64,000 bases of DNA from NCBI GenBank assembly GCA_024236195.1, contig JACKKZ010000002.1:62001-126000 (forward strand), in the 5' to 3' direction. Of this stretch, positions 34,016 to 42,512 are shown in pieces; the stretch's first letter is position 1, and the number at the start of each line of letters is the position of its first letter. The translations under genes were made by a program, and so were the position numbers. The DNA is from Sphingomonadaceae bacterium (GTDB lineage: Bacteria; Pseudomonadota; Alphaproteobacteria; Sphingomonadales; Sphingomonadaceae). The notes under the pieces are model-generated. The model was not told the origin of the DNA, did not search any database, and saw only the letters and a program-made list of their open reading frames with translations.

Positions 34016-35512
34016 TCATGTCTCCTGATTGGCGGGGTTGGGTTCTAGATGATAATCGCTCCAGACGGGGGCGGCCATTGCATCAGCAAAGGCCTGGTAA
34101 GTCCATGGCCAGGTGGCGGGGATCCCGGTCTTGTCGAGATACCAGCTGGAACAGCCAGAACCGAAAATCGTCTTTTTGGCACTTTCAATCCGGCGTTCTT
34201 CATAATCGGCAAAGGCTTCCGCCCTTGGCTCCACCCAGCGGGCATCCCCAGTCCGCAACGGCTCGGCCAATTGATCAAGATAATCCCACTGGCGCTCCGC
34301 GATATCAATGAGCGAGAAATTGCCCACTGGCCCGGTAGGGCCGTTGAGCATGAAGAAATTCGGGAATTCAGGCAGAGTCACGGCGTAATAGGCCGTGGGC
34401 CGTTCCGCCCAGAACTCATCGAGCAACCTGCCCTCACGACCGCTCACGACAGCGGGACGGATGAATCGATCTGCCAGGAAACCCGTCGCCAGTACCAGCA
34501 CGTCGAGTTCATGGAACGTGCCATCCTCCATCCTCACGCCCTCTGCTTCGATCCGTGCAATTCGCCCGGTTTCCACTTCGACATTCGGCGCCTGCACGCA
34601 GTCGTAATACTGCCAGCTATAGATCAGCCGCTTGCAGGCGGCCCGATAGTCTGGACGCAGCTTCTCCCGCAGGACGGCATCCTTGACTGTCCCCTCCAGG
34701 TTCTGGCGGCAGATTTCCTCGATCTGGAGCATCTGCGGACTGTCGAAATCCGTGATCCCGTCAGTGAAGCGCATGACATTGGCCCAATATTCCGGATCAT
34801 TGCGGATGGCATCGATCAGGCCGACATCCTTGCGGAAGGCTTCACGCTCTGCATCGCTATATTCAAATTGCGGTACCGGCATGATCCATTGTGGCGAGCG
34901 CTGGAAATGGACCAGCTTTTCCGCCCTTTCATACAGGGCAGTAAGCAGTTGAATACCGGTTGATCCGCTGCCGATGATGCCCACACGCTTGCCGTCAAGG
35001 TCTGCCTCATCATCCCATTGTGCGCTGTGAAAAGCCTTGCCGGAAAAATCTTTCAGCCCCTCGATATCGGGAATGTTGGGGTGATGGAGCACCCCTGATG
35101 CAGCTACCACCACATCAGCTTCAGCCTGCCCGCCATTGGAGAACGTCAACGTCCAGCATGCTCTTGTATCATCCCACATGCAGCCGGTGACTTCATGACC
35201 ATAGCGGATGGAAGAGGCCACGCCCCATTCCCGGGCGACCCATTCAAAGTAGGTCAGGATTTCTGCGCCGCTCGAATAATAGGCTGACCATTCGGCATAA
35301 GGCGCAAAACTGTAAGTGTAAGCATGGGCAGGCACGTCACAGGTCAAGCCGGGATAGCGATTTTCGCGCCACGTCCCGCCGAGCCTGTCTGCCTTTTCAA
35401 AGACGGAAAAATCAGCATCACCGCGCTGATTGAGGCGTATTGCAGCAAGGATTCCAGCCATCCCCGCACCAATAATCGCATAGCGCAATCGTCTGCCTTC
35501 ATTGTCGGCCAT
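34016..35512 (-). CDS. Baeyer-Villiger-type flavin monooxygenase (third)
   Basis: A 498-residue class B monooxygenase without the N-terminal extension of the other two. Features are GAGMAG (15-20), GGTWRENRYPGLTCDVPAHAY, the BVMO fingerprint FSGKAFHSAQWD (156-167) and GSGSTGIQ. This short form is common among cyclohexanone/phenylacetone-type monooxygenases and steroid or terpene monooxygenases. It would make a lactone or ester from a ketone. It is flanked by a VOC protein and an SDR on the same strand. Three different BVMOs within 12 kb is notable. Confidence 0.9.
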   Translation of the reverse strand: MADNEGRRLRYAIIGAGMAGILAAIRLNQRGDADFSVFEKADRLGGTWRENRYPGLTCDVPAHAYTYSFAPYAEWSAYYSSGAEILTYFEWVAREWGVASSIRYGHEVTGCMWDDTRACWTLTFSNGGQAEADVVVAASGVLHHPNIPDIEGLKDFSGKAFHSAQWDDEADLDGKRVGIIGSGSTGIQLLTALYERAEKLVHFQRSPQWIMPVPQFEYSDAEREAFRKDVGLIDAIRNDPEYWANVMRFTDGITDFDSPQMLQIEEICRQNLEGTVKDAVLREKLRPDYRAACKRLIYSWQYYDCVQAPNVEVETGRIARIEAEGVRMEDGTFHELDVLVLATGFLADRFIRPAVVSGREGRLLDEFWAERPTAYYAVTLPEFPNFFMLNGPTGPVGNFSLIDIAERQWDYLDQLAEPLRTGDARWVEPRAEAFADYEERRIESAKKTIFGSGCSSWYLDKTGIPATWPWTYQAFADAMAAPVWSDYHLEPNPANQET

Positions 35513-35549
35513 TGCCGAACCCTCCCGATATTTTCCCTGCTTCGCGGCC

Positions 35550-36320
35550 CTAGGCCATCAGCGAACCGCCATTCACATTGACGACCTGCCCGTTCACCCA
35601 GCGCCCGTCATCCGACAACAGGAGCGCAACCATGGCGGCAATATCCTCCACTTCACCGAGGCGGGTCGTTGGTGTCGCCGCCAGCACCTGTTCGATAAAC
35701 TGGGGCGGAACCTGCCCGCCGGCTTCCATCTCTGGCGTCATCACGAAACCGGGGGCCACGCAATTGGCGGTGATCCCTTCGCGTCCCCAACGGCTTGCCA
35801 CATGGCGCATCAGGGCATTGAGCCCGCTCTTCGCCATAGCATAGCTGGGACGCTGCGGTTCGGCGCAATGGGCAGAGACGGAAGTTGTATAGACAATTGC
35901 GCCAGACTTGCTCGCCAGCAGGTGCGGCAACACGGCCCGGGTGCACAACAGGTGCCCCCGCAAATTCACGGCGATAGTGCGGTCGAATATGTCGAGTTCG
36001 ACATCGACAGCATCGGTATCGGCGAAGATTGTCCGCATGTCGGCAGCATTCACATGGGCCCCGTCGAGTCCGCCCAGCTGTTCCACCGCAGATGCAACGG
36101 CAGCGTTCACCGACGCCTCCTCGGCAACGTCCGCTTCCACGGCGAAGGCCCGCCCGCCTTCGGCAACGACACCTTCCGCCACGGCCTGCGCCCCTGCGAT
36201 ATTGATATCCGCAGCGCAGACATGCGCACCTTCGTCAGCCAGTCGGCGCACGGTCGCCGCCCCGATCCCGGTCGCAGACCCGATCACAATGATACGTTTG
36301 CCCTCAAGCCTTGCGGTCAT
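35550..36320 (-). CDS. SDR-family oxidoreductase
   Basis: A 256-residue classical SDR starting MTARLEGKRIIVIGSATGIG. It has the Rossmann GSATGIGAAT, the active Ser in YTTSVSAHC and the YAMAK Tyr-Lys pair (PSYAMAKSGL), ending WVNGQVVNVNGGSLMA. An AGGAGG ribosome-binding site precedes the ATG at 36320. It probably oxidises a hydroxyl to a ketone, possibly the substrate of the neighbouring BVMO. It is divergent from the flavin reductase gene across a gap with an inverted repeat. Confidence 0.88.
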   Translation of the reverse strand: MTARLEGKRIIVIGSATGIGAATVRRLADEGAHVCAADINIAGAQAVAEGVVAEGGRAFAVEADVAEEASVNAAVASAVEQLGGLDGAHVNAADMRTIFADTDAVDVELDIFDRTIAVNLRGHLLCTRAVLPHLLASKSGAIVYTTSVSAHCAEPQRPSYAMAKSGLNALMRHVASRWGREGITANCVAPGFVMTPEMEAGGQVPPQFIEQVLAATPTTRLGEVEDIAAMVALLLSDDGRWVNGQVVNVNGGSLMA

Positions 36321-36377
36321 GGCCGCGATCCTCCTGTCACTCGAGCGGGCAATGCGGGCATTCTCTGGCGCGCTTAC

Positions 36378-36402
36378 CACCGAATCTTCGAAAGATTTGG
36401 TG
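36378..36402. promoter_or_regulatory. Inverted repeat in the SDR/flavin-reductase divergent gap
   Basis: CACCGAATCTT and AAAGATTTGGTG form an 11-bp imperfect inverted repeat around the centre CG. It is unlike the TetR sites A-E, so a different regulator (possibly encoded outside the window) may control this divergent pair. Confidence 0.4.
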
Positions 36403-36601
36403 TTTGACCGTCAATTGTCGTAGATGAATTCCTGATTCGTTACGCAATAGCAAGCCCAAATTGGCCAAAGCCTCTGTCGGCAATGCGGAGAGGGATGCGT
36501 GGATGGTCGATGGGCAAGGCGAACAGCCACGCCCCATCACTTCCGCTCCGGACCGGATTACGGCATGGACATCGGCCCCTGATCGGACGGGATATTCACG
36601 C

Positions 36602-38737
36602 ATGACTTCCAACCGCTTCCCCCATCTTCTCTCGCCCGGCCGGATCGGCACGCTCGAACTGCGCAACCGGATTGCCGTGACTGCAATGGGGGTGAGTCTG
36701 GCCGAGATGGACGGCAGCGTGGGCGAACGGATCATGGCCTATCACGAGGAGCAGGCGAAGGGCGGCGTCGGGCTGATCATCACCGGCGTTACGGGTGTTG
36801 CCTGGCCGGTCGGCTGCGTGCAGCTGAGCCAGACGGCGATATCGGAAGACCGCTTCATTCCCGGCCTCAAGCAGCTGACTGATCGCGTCCATGCGCATGG
36901 GGCAAAGATTGCCGCGCAACTGCACCATGGCGGGCTGGTGGCCGCTTTCTCGCATGCGGCATGGGGGCATCCGCTATGGGCCCCTGCCTATCCCCCCGCC
37001 CCCAAGGGGAATTTTACCGACTATTTCCTGATGGAAGAGCTGGCGGGCCTGCAGGGGATGAAAATTCCCGAAATCAAGGTGCTGGAAAAACCCGATATCG
37101 AGCTGGTCATTTCCCAGTTCCGCGCTGCTGCCGGACGGGCCGTGGCGGCGGGCTTTGACGGCGTGGAAATCCATGCGGGGCATGGCTATTTGCTGTCATC
37201 CTTCATTTCGCCTTACACCAACACCCGCACTGACGAATATGGCGGCAGCCGCGAAAACCGGATGCGGCTGTTGCTCGAAGTGCTGGCGGCGATCCGCGAG
37301 GAAGTCGGCCCGGACTTCCCCATGTGGGTCAAGCTCGATTCCCGCGAAGTGGGCAAGCCGGGCGGGATCACGATTGAAGACGCTGCTGAACATGCCCGCA
37401 TGGTCGAAGCGGCCGGAGCCAATGCCATCACCGTGACCACCTATCACGAAACCGGCAATGGCAAGCTTCATTCAGAATCGCATACGCCGCATATTGACGC
37501 TTTCAACCTGCCTTCTTCCGCGCAGATCAGGCAGGCAGTTTCCATCCCGGTAATTGCCTCCGGCAAGGTCGAGCCGGAGATCGGGGACCGCACAATCGGC
37601 ATGGGCGAGGCAGATTTCATCGCCATGGGCCGCAAGCTGCTGGCGGATCCGCAATTGCCGAACAAGCTGGCCGCCGGTGACCCGGAATCGGTGCGCCCCT
37701 GCATCTATTGCTATACTTGCATCAGCGCGATCTACATGGGTGATTGCGTGCGTTGCGCGGTCAATGCCGATTTGGGCCACGAAGCCATGCCGACTGCCGC
37801 CAATGCCGCAAACAAGCATGTGGTCGTGATCGGCGGCGGCCCCGGCGGGATGGAAGCGACCCGGCGGCTAACGGCTCTCGGCCACCGCGTCACACTGATC
37901 GAAAAGAGCGAGCGACTGGGCGGAACGCTGCGCTTTGCCGGGCTGGCCTATGAGCCCAACGAGCGAATCCTCGAATGGCTCAAGCGTGAAGTTGCCGCCT
38001 CCGGGGCGGATGTCCGCCTTGCAACCGAAGCCACGCCCGAACTGCTCGCTGAACTGGGTCCGGATGAAGTTATCGTCGCCACCGGTGCCATCCGCGGCAT
38101 GCCGGAGATTCCGGGTAACGACCTGCCGCATGTCTTCTCCGGCGATGACATGCGCAAGATGATGTTTGGCGAAACCAGCGACGAGCTGAAGCGTAAGACC
38201 GGCCTGTTCACCCGCCTCGCCACCAAGGTCGGCGCAGCGACTGGCGCCACCGCCAATCTCGACCTGGTGCGCAAAGCCACCCACGCATGGATGCCGCTGG
38301 GCGACAGGGTCGCCATCATCGGGGGCGAACTGGTCGGTATCGAACTCGCTGAATTCCTGCACGAACGTGGTCGCAAGGTCGCCGTGCTCGATCAGTCCCC
38401 CCGTATGGGCAAGGGGCTGACACTGGTGCGCCGCATGCGAATTCTGGCTGAACTGGCCGAACATGGTGTGAATCTGTGCCCCGGCGCACAAGATATCCGG
38501 ATCACCTCCGACGCGGTCACCTATGTTGATGCGGCAGGGGAACAACAATCGGTTCCCGCAGATACAGTGATCGTGGCACAGGGCGCGACTGGCGACACCT
38601 CACTGGCCGAACGTCTCGAAGCGGCCGGCTACACAGTCCAGGCCATCGGTGATGCTACTGGTGTGTCCTACATCGAAGGCGCCATTCACAGCGCGCGTGA
38701 CGCGGTGCGAACTCTGACCAGCCGCAGCGAGGGGTGA
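36602..38737 (+). CDS. OYE/2,4-dienoyl-CoA reductase-type flavin-FeS reductase
   Basis: A 711-residue multidomain flavoprotein. An N-terminal TIM barrel (RNRIAVTAMGVSLAEMDG; HAGHGYLLSSFISPYTN near 191) binds FMN, Cys367, Cys370, Cys373 and Cys385 (CIYCYTC and DCVRC) can hold a [4Fe-4S] cluster, and the C-terminus has two Rossmann motifs (VIGGGPGGMEATRR, IIGGELVGIELAE). That is the plan of FadH, trimethylamine dehydrogenase and the bile-acid enzymes BaiCD/BaiH. It should reduce or oxidise an enone or dienoyl-type C=C. In a steroid context a 3-oxo-delta-4 or delta-1 substrate is plausible. The ATG at 36602 has only a weak ribosome-binding site. Confidence 0.85.
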   Translation: MTSNRFPHLLSPGRIGTLELRNRIAVTAMGVSLAEMDGSVGERIMAYHEEQAKGGVGLIITGVTGVAWPVGCVQLSQTAISEDRFIPGLKQLTDRVHAHGAKIAAQLHHGGLVAAFSHAAWGHPLWAPAYPPAPKGNFTDYFLMEELAGLQGMKIPEIKVLEKPDIELVISQFRAAAGRAVAAGFDGVEIHAGHGYLLSSFISPYTNTRTDEYGGSRENRMRLLLEVLAAIREEVGPDFPMWVKLDSREVGKPGGITIEDAAEHARMVEAAGANAITVTTYHETGNGKLHSESHTPHIDAFNLPSSAQIRQAVSIPVIASGKVEPEIGDRTIGMGEADFIAMGRKLLADPQLPNKLAAGDPESVRPCIYCYTCISAIYMGDCVRCAVNADLGHEAMPTAANAANKHVVVIGGGPGGMEATRRLTALGHRVTLIEKSERLGGTLRFAGLAYEPNERILEWLKREVAASGADVRLATEATPELLAELGPDEVIVATGAIRGMPEIPGNDLPHVFSGDDMRKMMFGETSDELKRKTGLFTRLATKVGAATGATANLDLVRKATHAWMPLGDRVAIIGGELVGIELAEFLHERGRKVAVLDQSPRMGKGLTLVRRMRILAELAEHGVNLCPGAQDIRITSDAVTYVDAAGEQQSVPADTVIVAQGATGDTSLAERLEAAGYTVQAIGDATGVSYIEGAIHSARDAVRTLTSRSEG

Positions 38738-38795
38738 ACCGCCCCAACGGCTGCAACATCCTGGTCGGTTTCGAGACTTTTCGAGGGGGTAAGCA

Positions 38796-39251
38796 ATGGG
38801 ATTGAGAGGCGTGAACCGCGTTATGATCGCGGTACATGATCTGGAGAAGGCAAAGCAGCTGTACAGCGATATGCTGGGCGCCATCTTCATGGATGCAAAC
38901 TGGACCGGTGAGCCCTACGGAATCAACGTGGCAATCGCCTGGGATGCAGGAATCGAACTGTGCGCGCCGATGCCCGGTCGGGAGAAAGACAGCGCCGTGT
39001 CGCAATTTCTCGAACAGCGCGGCGAAGGCGTCATGAATGTCTTCTTCGGCGTTGACGATGCGGACAAGGCGAATGAACGGGCCTCCGTTCACGGTCATGC
39101 CTGCGTCCACGTGCTCGACTATACGCAGGATGAAATCGACCAGCACCTCGGCGGGTTATTCACCAGATATCAGGAACTTACCCTGAACACGGCAGAGACT
39201 TGCGGGTTTGCGATCACCCTCGCCCGGATCGACGAGAAGCCCGGAGCCTAG
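38796..39251 (+). CDS. VOC family protein
   Basis: A 151-residue vicinal-oxygen-chelate protein with one clear repeat (VNRVMIAVHDLEKAKQLYSD, then GVDDADKANERASVHGHAC). It starts MGLRGVNRVM after GAGGGGGTAA. Metal-binding His/Glu are not all visible. It resembles small VOC lyases or isomerases of unknown substrate. It lies between the flavin reductase and the second TetR gene on the same strand. Confidence 0.75.
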   Translation: MGLRGVNRVMIAVHDLEKAKQLYSDMLGAIFMDANWTGEPYGINVAIAWDAGIELCAPMPGREKDSAVSQFLEQRGEGVMNVFFGVDDADKANERASVHGHACVHVLDYTQDEIDQHLGGLFTRYQELTLNTAETCGFAITLARIDEKPGA

Positions 39252-39325
39252 AGCGGGACGCCTGCCGCTGCGCCAGCATGGCCCATTCCATCATGGCCAC
39301 CTCGCACTGTACGCACCCCTCCGCA

Positions 39326-39349
39326 TTGTAAGCGAGTAGTCACTAACAA
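39326..39349. promoter_or_regulatory. Candidate TetR operator C
   Basis: On the minus strand this reads TTGTTAGTGACTACTCGCTT followed by ACAA, matching operator A at 19 of 24 positions; it is palindromic at 18 of 24. A TTGACA-like -35 element overlaps its right end at 39350-39355. It lies 50 bases before the second TetR gene, so autoregulation is likely. Confidence 0.65.
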
Positions 39350-39399
39350 TTGACAGTTGCGCCGGGCTGGCCGATGGTCCCTTGCGGAAGGGGGCCTGC

Positions 39400-40113
39400 G
39401 TGACCAGCAAACCGGCAAGGAAACGGATACCAGCGCCCGAACGGCGCGAGATGCTGTTGCGCGTTGCCCGCAAGCTGTTTGCCGAACTTGGTTTCGAACG
39501 GACCAAGACCTCACAAATCGCTGCCGAAGCCGATGTTTCCGAGGCGCTGCTCTATCGCCACTTCCCTTCCAAGGAAGCCCTCTATCGCGAAGTCCTGCGC
39601 GAAACCCTGCGCGAACAGGATGAGATGTACGACCTGGTCGGCGTACCTGAACCAAGTAGCGAAAGCCTTGTCCTGATTATCCGCGAATTCCTCTCCTCCT
39701 GCGTTGGCACGCCCAAGGGCGGGCTGCGTGAAGGGTTGCGGATCATGCTGGCGAGCCTGTCGGGTGATGGCAGCTATGCCGGGCAAGTCTATCGCCGCGC
39801 GATGCGCAAGCAATTGGCACCGATCACTGCGGCACTGACTGCTGCCGAAGCGAATGGTGACCTCGACGGCCATCGCCTCGCGCCTGAAAGCGTCGCGATG
39901 ATGGTCGAACATGTCGGCACGATGATTTCAGCGGGACTCTCGCTGCCGGGTCGCAGTACGCTCTACCCTGCGGATAGCGAGCAATTGCTCGATGATGCGA
40001 CCTGGTTCTGCTGTCGCGGACTTGGACTGAGCAGCGCCGCCATCACTCGCTGTCTTGCAGCGACCAGCGGCAATGTCGTGCCGCTTGCCGCGCGCCGCAG
40101 AACCAGGTCCTGA
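39400..40113 (+). CDS. TetR-family transcriptional regulator (2)
   Basis: A 237-residue TetR regulator. GTG 39400 (MTSKPARKRI) with GGAAGGGGG upstream is chosen over TTG 39382. The helix-turn-helix is TKTSQIAAEADVSEALLYRH followed by FPSKEALY, nearly identical in the recognition helix to the first TetR. The C-terminal domain also aligns (SVAMMVEHVGTMISAG; CCRGLGLSSAAIT). Two paralogues with matching recognition helices explain a shared operator. It precedes an HSL-type esterase at 32 bp. Confidence 0.9.
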   Translation: MTSKPARKRIPAPERREMLLRVARKLFAELGFERTKTSQIAAEADVSEALLYRHFPSKEALYREVLRETLREQDEMYDLVGVPEPSSESLVLIIREFLSSCVGTPKGGLREGLRIMLASLSGDGSYAGQVYRRAMRKQLAPITAALTAAEANGDLDGHRLAPESVAMMVEHVGTMISAGLSLPGRSTLYPADSEQLLDDATWFCCRGLGLSSAAITRCLAATSGNVVPLAARRRTRS

Positions 40114-40145
40114 ACCAATATCCCCCACGCAAGCGGAGTTACGAA

Positions 40146-41141
40146 ATGGGTGCCTATACAATCGAGAACGGCGTAGTTGACCTTGGCGGAGTAAAGCTGC
40201 CTCTGCCCGACAATGTCAGCCCCGAAGCGCAGGCCTTCCTTGCGTCGCATCCATGGGGGGGAGATGCCCAGAACGCACCGCGCATCCCCATGTGGCTGAC
40301 CCGCGAAGTGGTGGACCCGGCGTTCCAGATGCTCAACGGCATCGCGCTGCAGATGTGGCCTTGCGATGTGGAGGACACGCAGGTCGGCGGCGTTCATTGC
40401 CATCGCATCCGCAAGCAGGGCGCACCGGCTGAGCTGGATTCGAAGATCATGATCAATCTGCACGGCGGTGGCTTCGTGATCGGCTCTGGCGCGCTGGGCG
40501 AAGCGATCCCCATTGCGGGGGAAACCGGCGTGGAAGTGGTCGCGGTTGATTACCGGTTGGCCCCCGAACACCCCTATCCCGCCGCGATTGACGATGTCGT
40601 TGCAGTTTACAAGGCGCTGCTGAACGAAGGCTACCAGCCGGAAAACATGGTGATTTTCGGCACTTCAGCAGGCGGTTTCCTGACCGCCATGACGATCATG
40701 CGGCTGAAGAAGGACGGGCTGCCCCTGCCCGCCTGCTGCGGCATGTTCACCGCCGGGGGGGATGTTGCCAATCTGGGGGACAGCTTCAATTACCTGACCC
40801 TATCAGGCTTCTACGGGCATATCGGCCACCCGATGGAAGACCCGGAATGCGAACGCGCGGTGTTCCTGGGTGATGCGGACCGTGACGACCCGCTGGTGGC
40901 GCCGATCAAGGGCGACCTGTCCGACTTCCCGCCGACGCTGCTGGTTACCGGCACACGCGATGCCGTGCTCAGTTCCGCCGCCATGTTCCATCGCGCATTG
41001 CGCCGTGCAGGGCGTGAGGCTGAACTCTATGTCTTCGAGGCCATGCCGCACGCGCATTGGTACAGCTTCCATCTGCCCGAAGCGCGCGAGGCCATCGACG
41101 TGATGGCGCGCTTCTTCGAGAAGCAGCTGGGAATCGGCTAG
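40146..41141 (+). CDS. HSL-family alpha/beta hydrolase (esterase)
   Basis: A 331-residue hormone-sensitive-lipase-type hydrolase. The oxyanion hole HGGG is at 106-109, the nucleophile Ser174 in GTSAGG, an Asp in VTGTRDAVLSS and a His in MPHAHWYSF complete the triad. HSL-family enzymes favour esters of bulky alcohols; BVMO-linked homologues hydrolyse steroid esters. It lies in an operon with the second TetR and near three BVMOs, so hydrolysis of a Baeyer-Villiger ester is a reasonable hypothesis. Its stop overlaps the stop of a convergent membrane gene by three bases. Confidence 0.88.
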   Translation: MGAYTIENGVVDLGGVKLPLPDNVSPEAQAFLASHPWGGDAQNAPRIPMWLTREVVDPAFQMLNGIALQMWPCDVEDTQVGGVHCHRIRKQGAPAELDSKIMINLHGGGFVIGSGALGEAIPIAGETGVEVVAVDYRLAPEHPYPAAIDDVVAVYKALLNEGYQPENMVIFGTSAGGFLTAMTIMRLKKDGLPLPACCGMFTAGGDVANLGDSFNYLTLSGFYGHIGHPMEDPECERAVFLGDADRDDPLVAPIKGDLSDFPPTLLVTGTRDAVLSSAAMFHRALRRAGREAELYVFEAMPHAHWYSFHLPEAREAIDVMARFFEKQLGIG

Positions 41142-41569
41142 GCTGCGAAAAGCGCCACCAACAGGAAGAAGATTGCCCCGAACACAACATTGAGCAGCTG
41201 GAGCCGCCCGAAAGCGGCTTCGCTGCCCACCGGGGCGAAGCGCCGTGCTGCCATCGCGCCGGTCCAGACCATCCAGAGATCGACCGTACCAACCACCAGC
41301 AGCGCTGCGATCCCGGCCCATTTACCCCAGCGACCGGCGAAATCTGCCATAGCCTCTTGCGGCCAGGGCGAAAGCTGGCCTTTGATCATCAGGCCAACCG
41401 CCAGCCCCATCACCACGATATAGGGCACCAGCCAAGCCGCGCTGGTCAGCAAGGTAAGCGGCTGACGGGCAAAGAAGCGGTCAGCCGTTGGTGGCAGCGA
41501 CAGGCGCAGGCTTGCCAGCAAGGCCAGAATGGCAAGCACCGTGGCGACAATGGAAAGCGTTTCCACCAC
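41138..41569 (-). CDS. Small four-helix membrane protein
   Basis: A 143-residue inner-membrane protein. Four hydrophobic segments (about residues 5-24, 47-67, 88-108 and 120-142) are separated by short loops. The start is GTG at 41569 (or 41566), immediately after the TAG of the His-box gene. I do not recognise a family. It may act with the adjacent membrane oxygenase, for example as an electron carrier or assembly partner, but nothing in the sequence shows that. Confidence 0.6.
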   Translation of the reverse strand: MVETLSIVATVLAILALLASLRLSLPPTADRFFARQPLTLLTSAAWLVPYIVVMGLAVGLMIKGQLSPWPQEAMADFAGRWGKWAGIAALLVVGTVDLWMVWTGAMAARRFAPVGSEAAFGRLQLLNVVFGAIFFLLVALFAA

Positions 41570-41570
41570 C

Positions 41571-42482
41571 CTATTCCGCCGGTTCTGCCAGTTGGGCACT
41601 GCCTGCCTCGGCGCCGCGCGGCAGGGCGAAGGTCTGGCCCGGCCTGCCGAAGATGACCCCCAGCTTGCTCCGCCATCCCGGTGCGGCGCGAAAGTCATGC
41701 CATAGCGGTACGAATTCATGGCCCAGCACCTTGATCGGATTGGCTGTCTCCAACTGGTGGGTGATCCCGAACACGGGCGGGACATCGTCTTCCATCCGTT
41801 GATAGGTGCCGAAGACATGATCCCAGATCATCAGCAGCCCGCCATAGTTCTTGTCTATATAGAGTTCGTTGCAGGCATGATGCACCCCGTGGTTGCAGGG
41901 CGTGACGAACAGCCATTCAAACCATGGCGCCAGCCGCCCGATCCGCTGCGTATGGCAGAATGTCTGGAAGGCAGGAATGTTGAGCGCAAACAGCACGAGC
42001 ATCAACGGGTTGAACCCTATTGCGACGAGCGGGGCCCAGATCAGGATACGGTAGAATGTCTGGAACGGAACGAAGCGCAAGTTGACAGTAAAGTCATAAG
42101 TCTTCGCTGAATGGTGGATCGAATGATCTGCCCAGAACAGGCGCACTTCATGCCCCAGCCGATGGAACCAGTAGAAGGCGAATTCCCCGGCGAGCAAATA
42201 AATGGGGATGGTCCACCAGTTGACCGGAATGCGCAGCGGTGTGAGGTTGTAAACCACGCCGAGCACTCCTGCGAGGACCGCGTTGAGTGCCAGCTGTTCG
42301 ATAAACGGCCCGACCGTGAAGAAGAACAGAAGGCTGTTGAGCCCTTCCCCGCTCCACAACGACTTGCCCTCCAGCCGCCGCATCAGCATTTCGGCAAGCA
42401 ACACGAAAAACAGCAGCACCGCGCCGCCTAGCCCGTAGATCGTGAAGAAGCTTTTTACTCCCTCTGTCAGGTCACCCGCCAT
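41571..42482 (-). CDS. Sterol desaturase / fatty acid hydroxylase superfamily membrane protein
   Basis: A 303-residue integral membrane protein with the eight-histidine di-iron signature of this superfamily: HRLGHE, HSIHHSA and NHGVHHA, between membrane helices at about 13-35, 60-80 and 90-110. It would use O2 at a di-iron site to hydroxylate or desaturate a lipid or sterol. The ATG at 42482 is preceded by AGGAAGGGGAG. It lies at the end of the FadD3-containing operon and next to a four-helix membrane protein. In a steroid locus a membrane-bound sterol-type oxygenase is of interest; the substrate is not known. Confidence 0.88.
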   Translation of the reverse strand: MAGDLTEGVKSFFTIYGLGGAVLLFFVLLAEMLMRRLEGKSLWSGEGLNSLLFFFTVGPFIEQLALNAVLAGVLGVVYNLTPLRIPVNWWTIPIYLLAGEFAFYWFHRLGHEVRLFWADHSIHHSAKTYDFTVNLRFVPFQTFYRILIWAPLVAIGFNPLMLVLFALNIPAFQTFCHTQRIGRLAPWFEWLFVTPCNHGVHHACNELYIDKNYGGLLMIWDHVFGTYQRMEDDVPPVFGITHQLETANPIKVLGHEFVPLWHDFRAAPGWRSKLGVIFGRPGQTFALPRGAEAGSAQLAEPAE

Positions 42483-42512
42483 GGCTCTCCCCTTCCTGGC
42501 TGACACCGCGCA

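Noticed and set aside
36461..36601. An N-terminal extension of the OYE-like gene starting at 36461.
   Set aside because: The extra 47 residues are Pro/Arg-rich without family match, and the RIGTLELRNRIAVTAMG barrel begins normally after the ATG at 36602.
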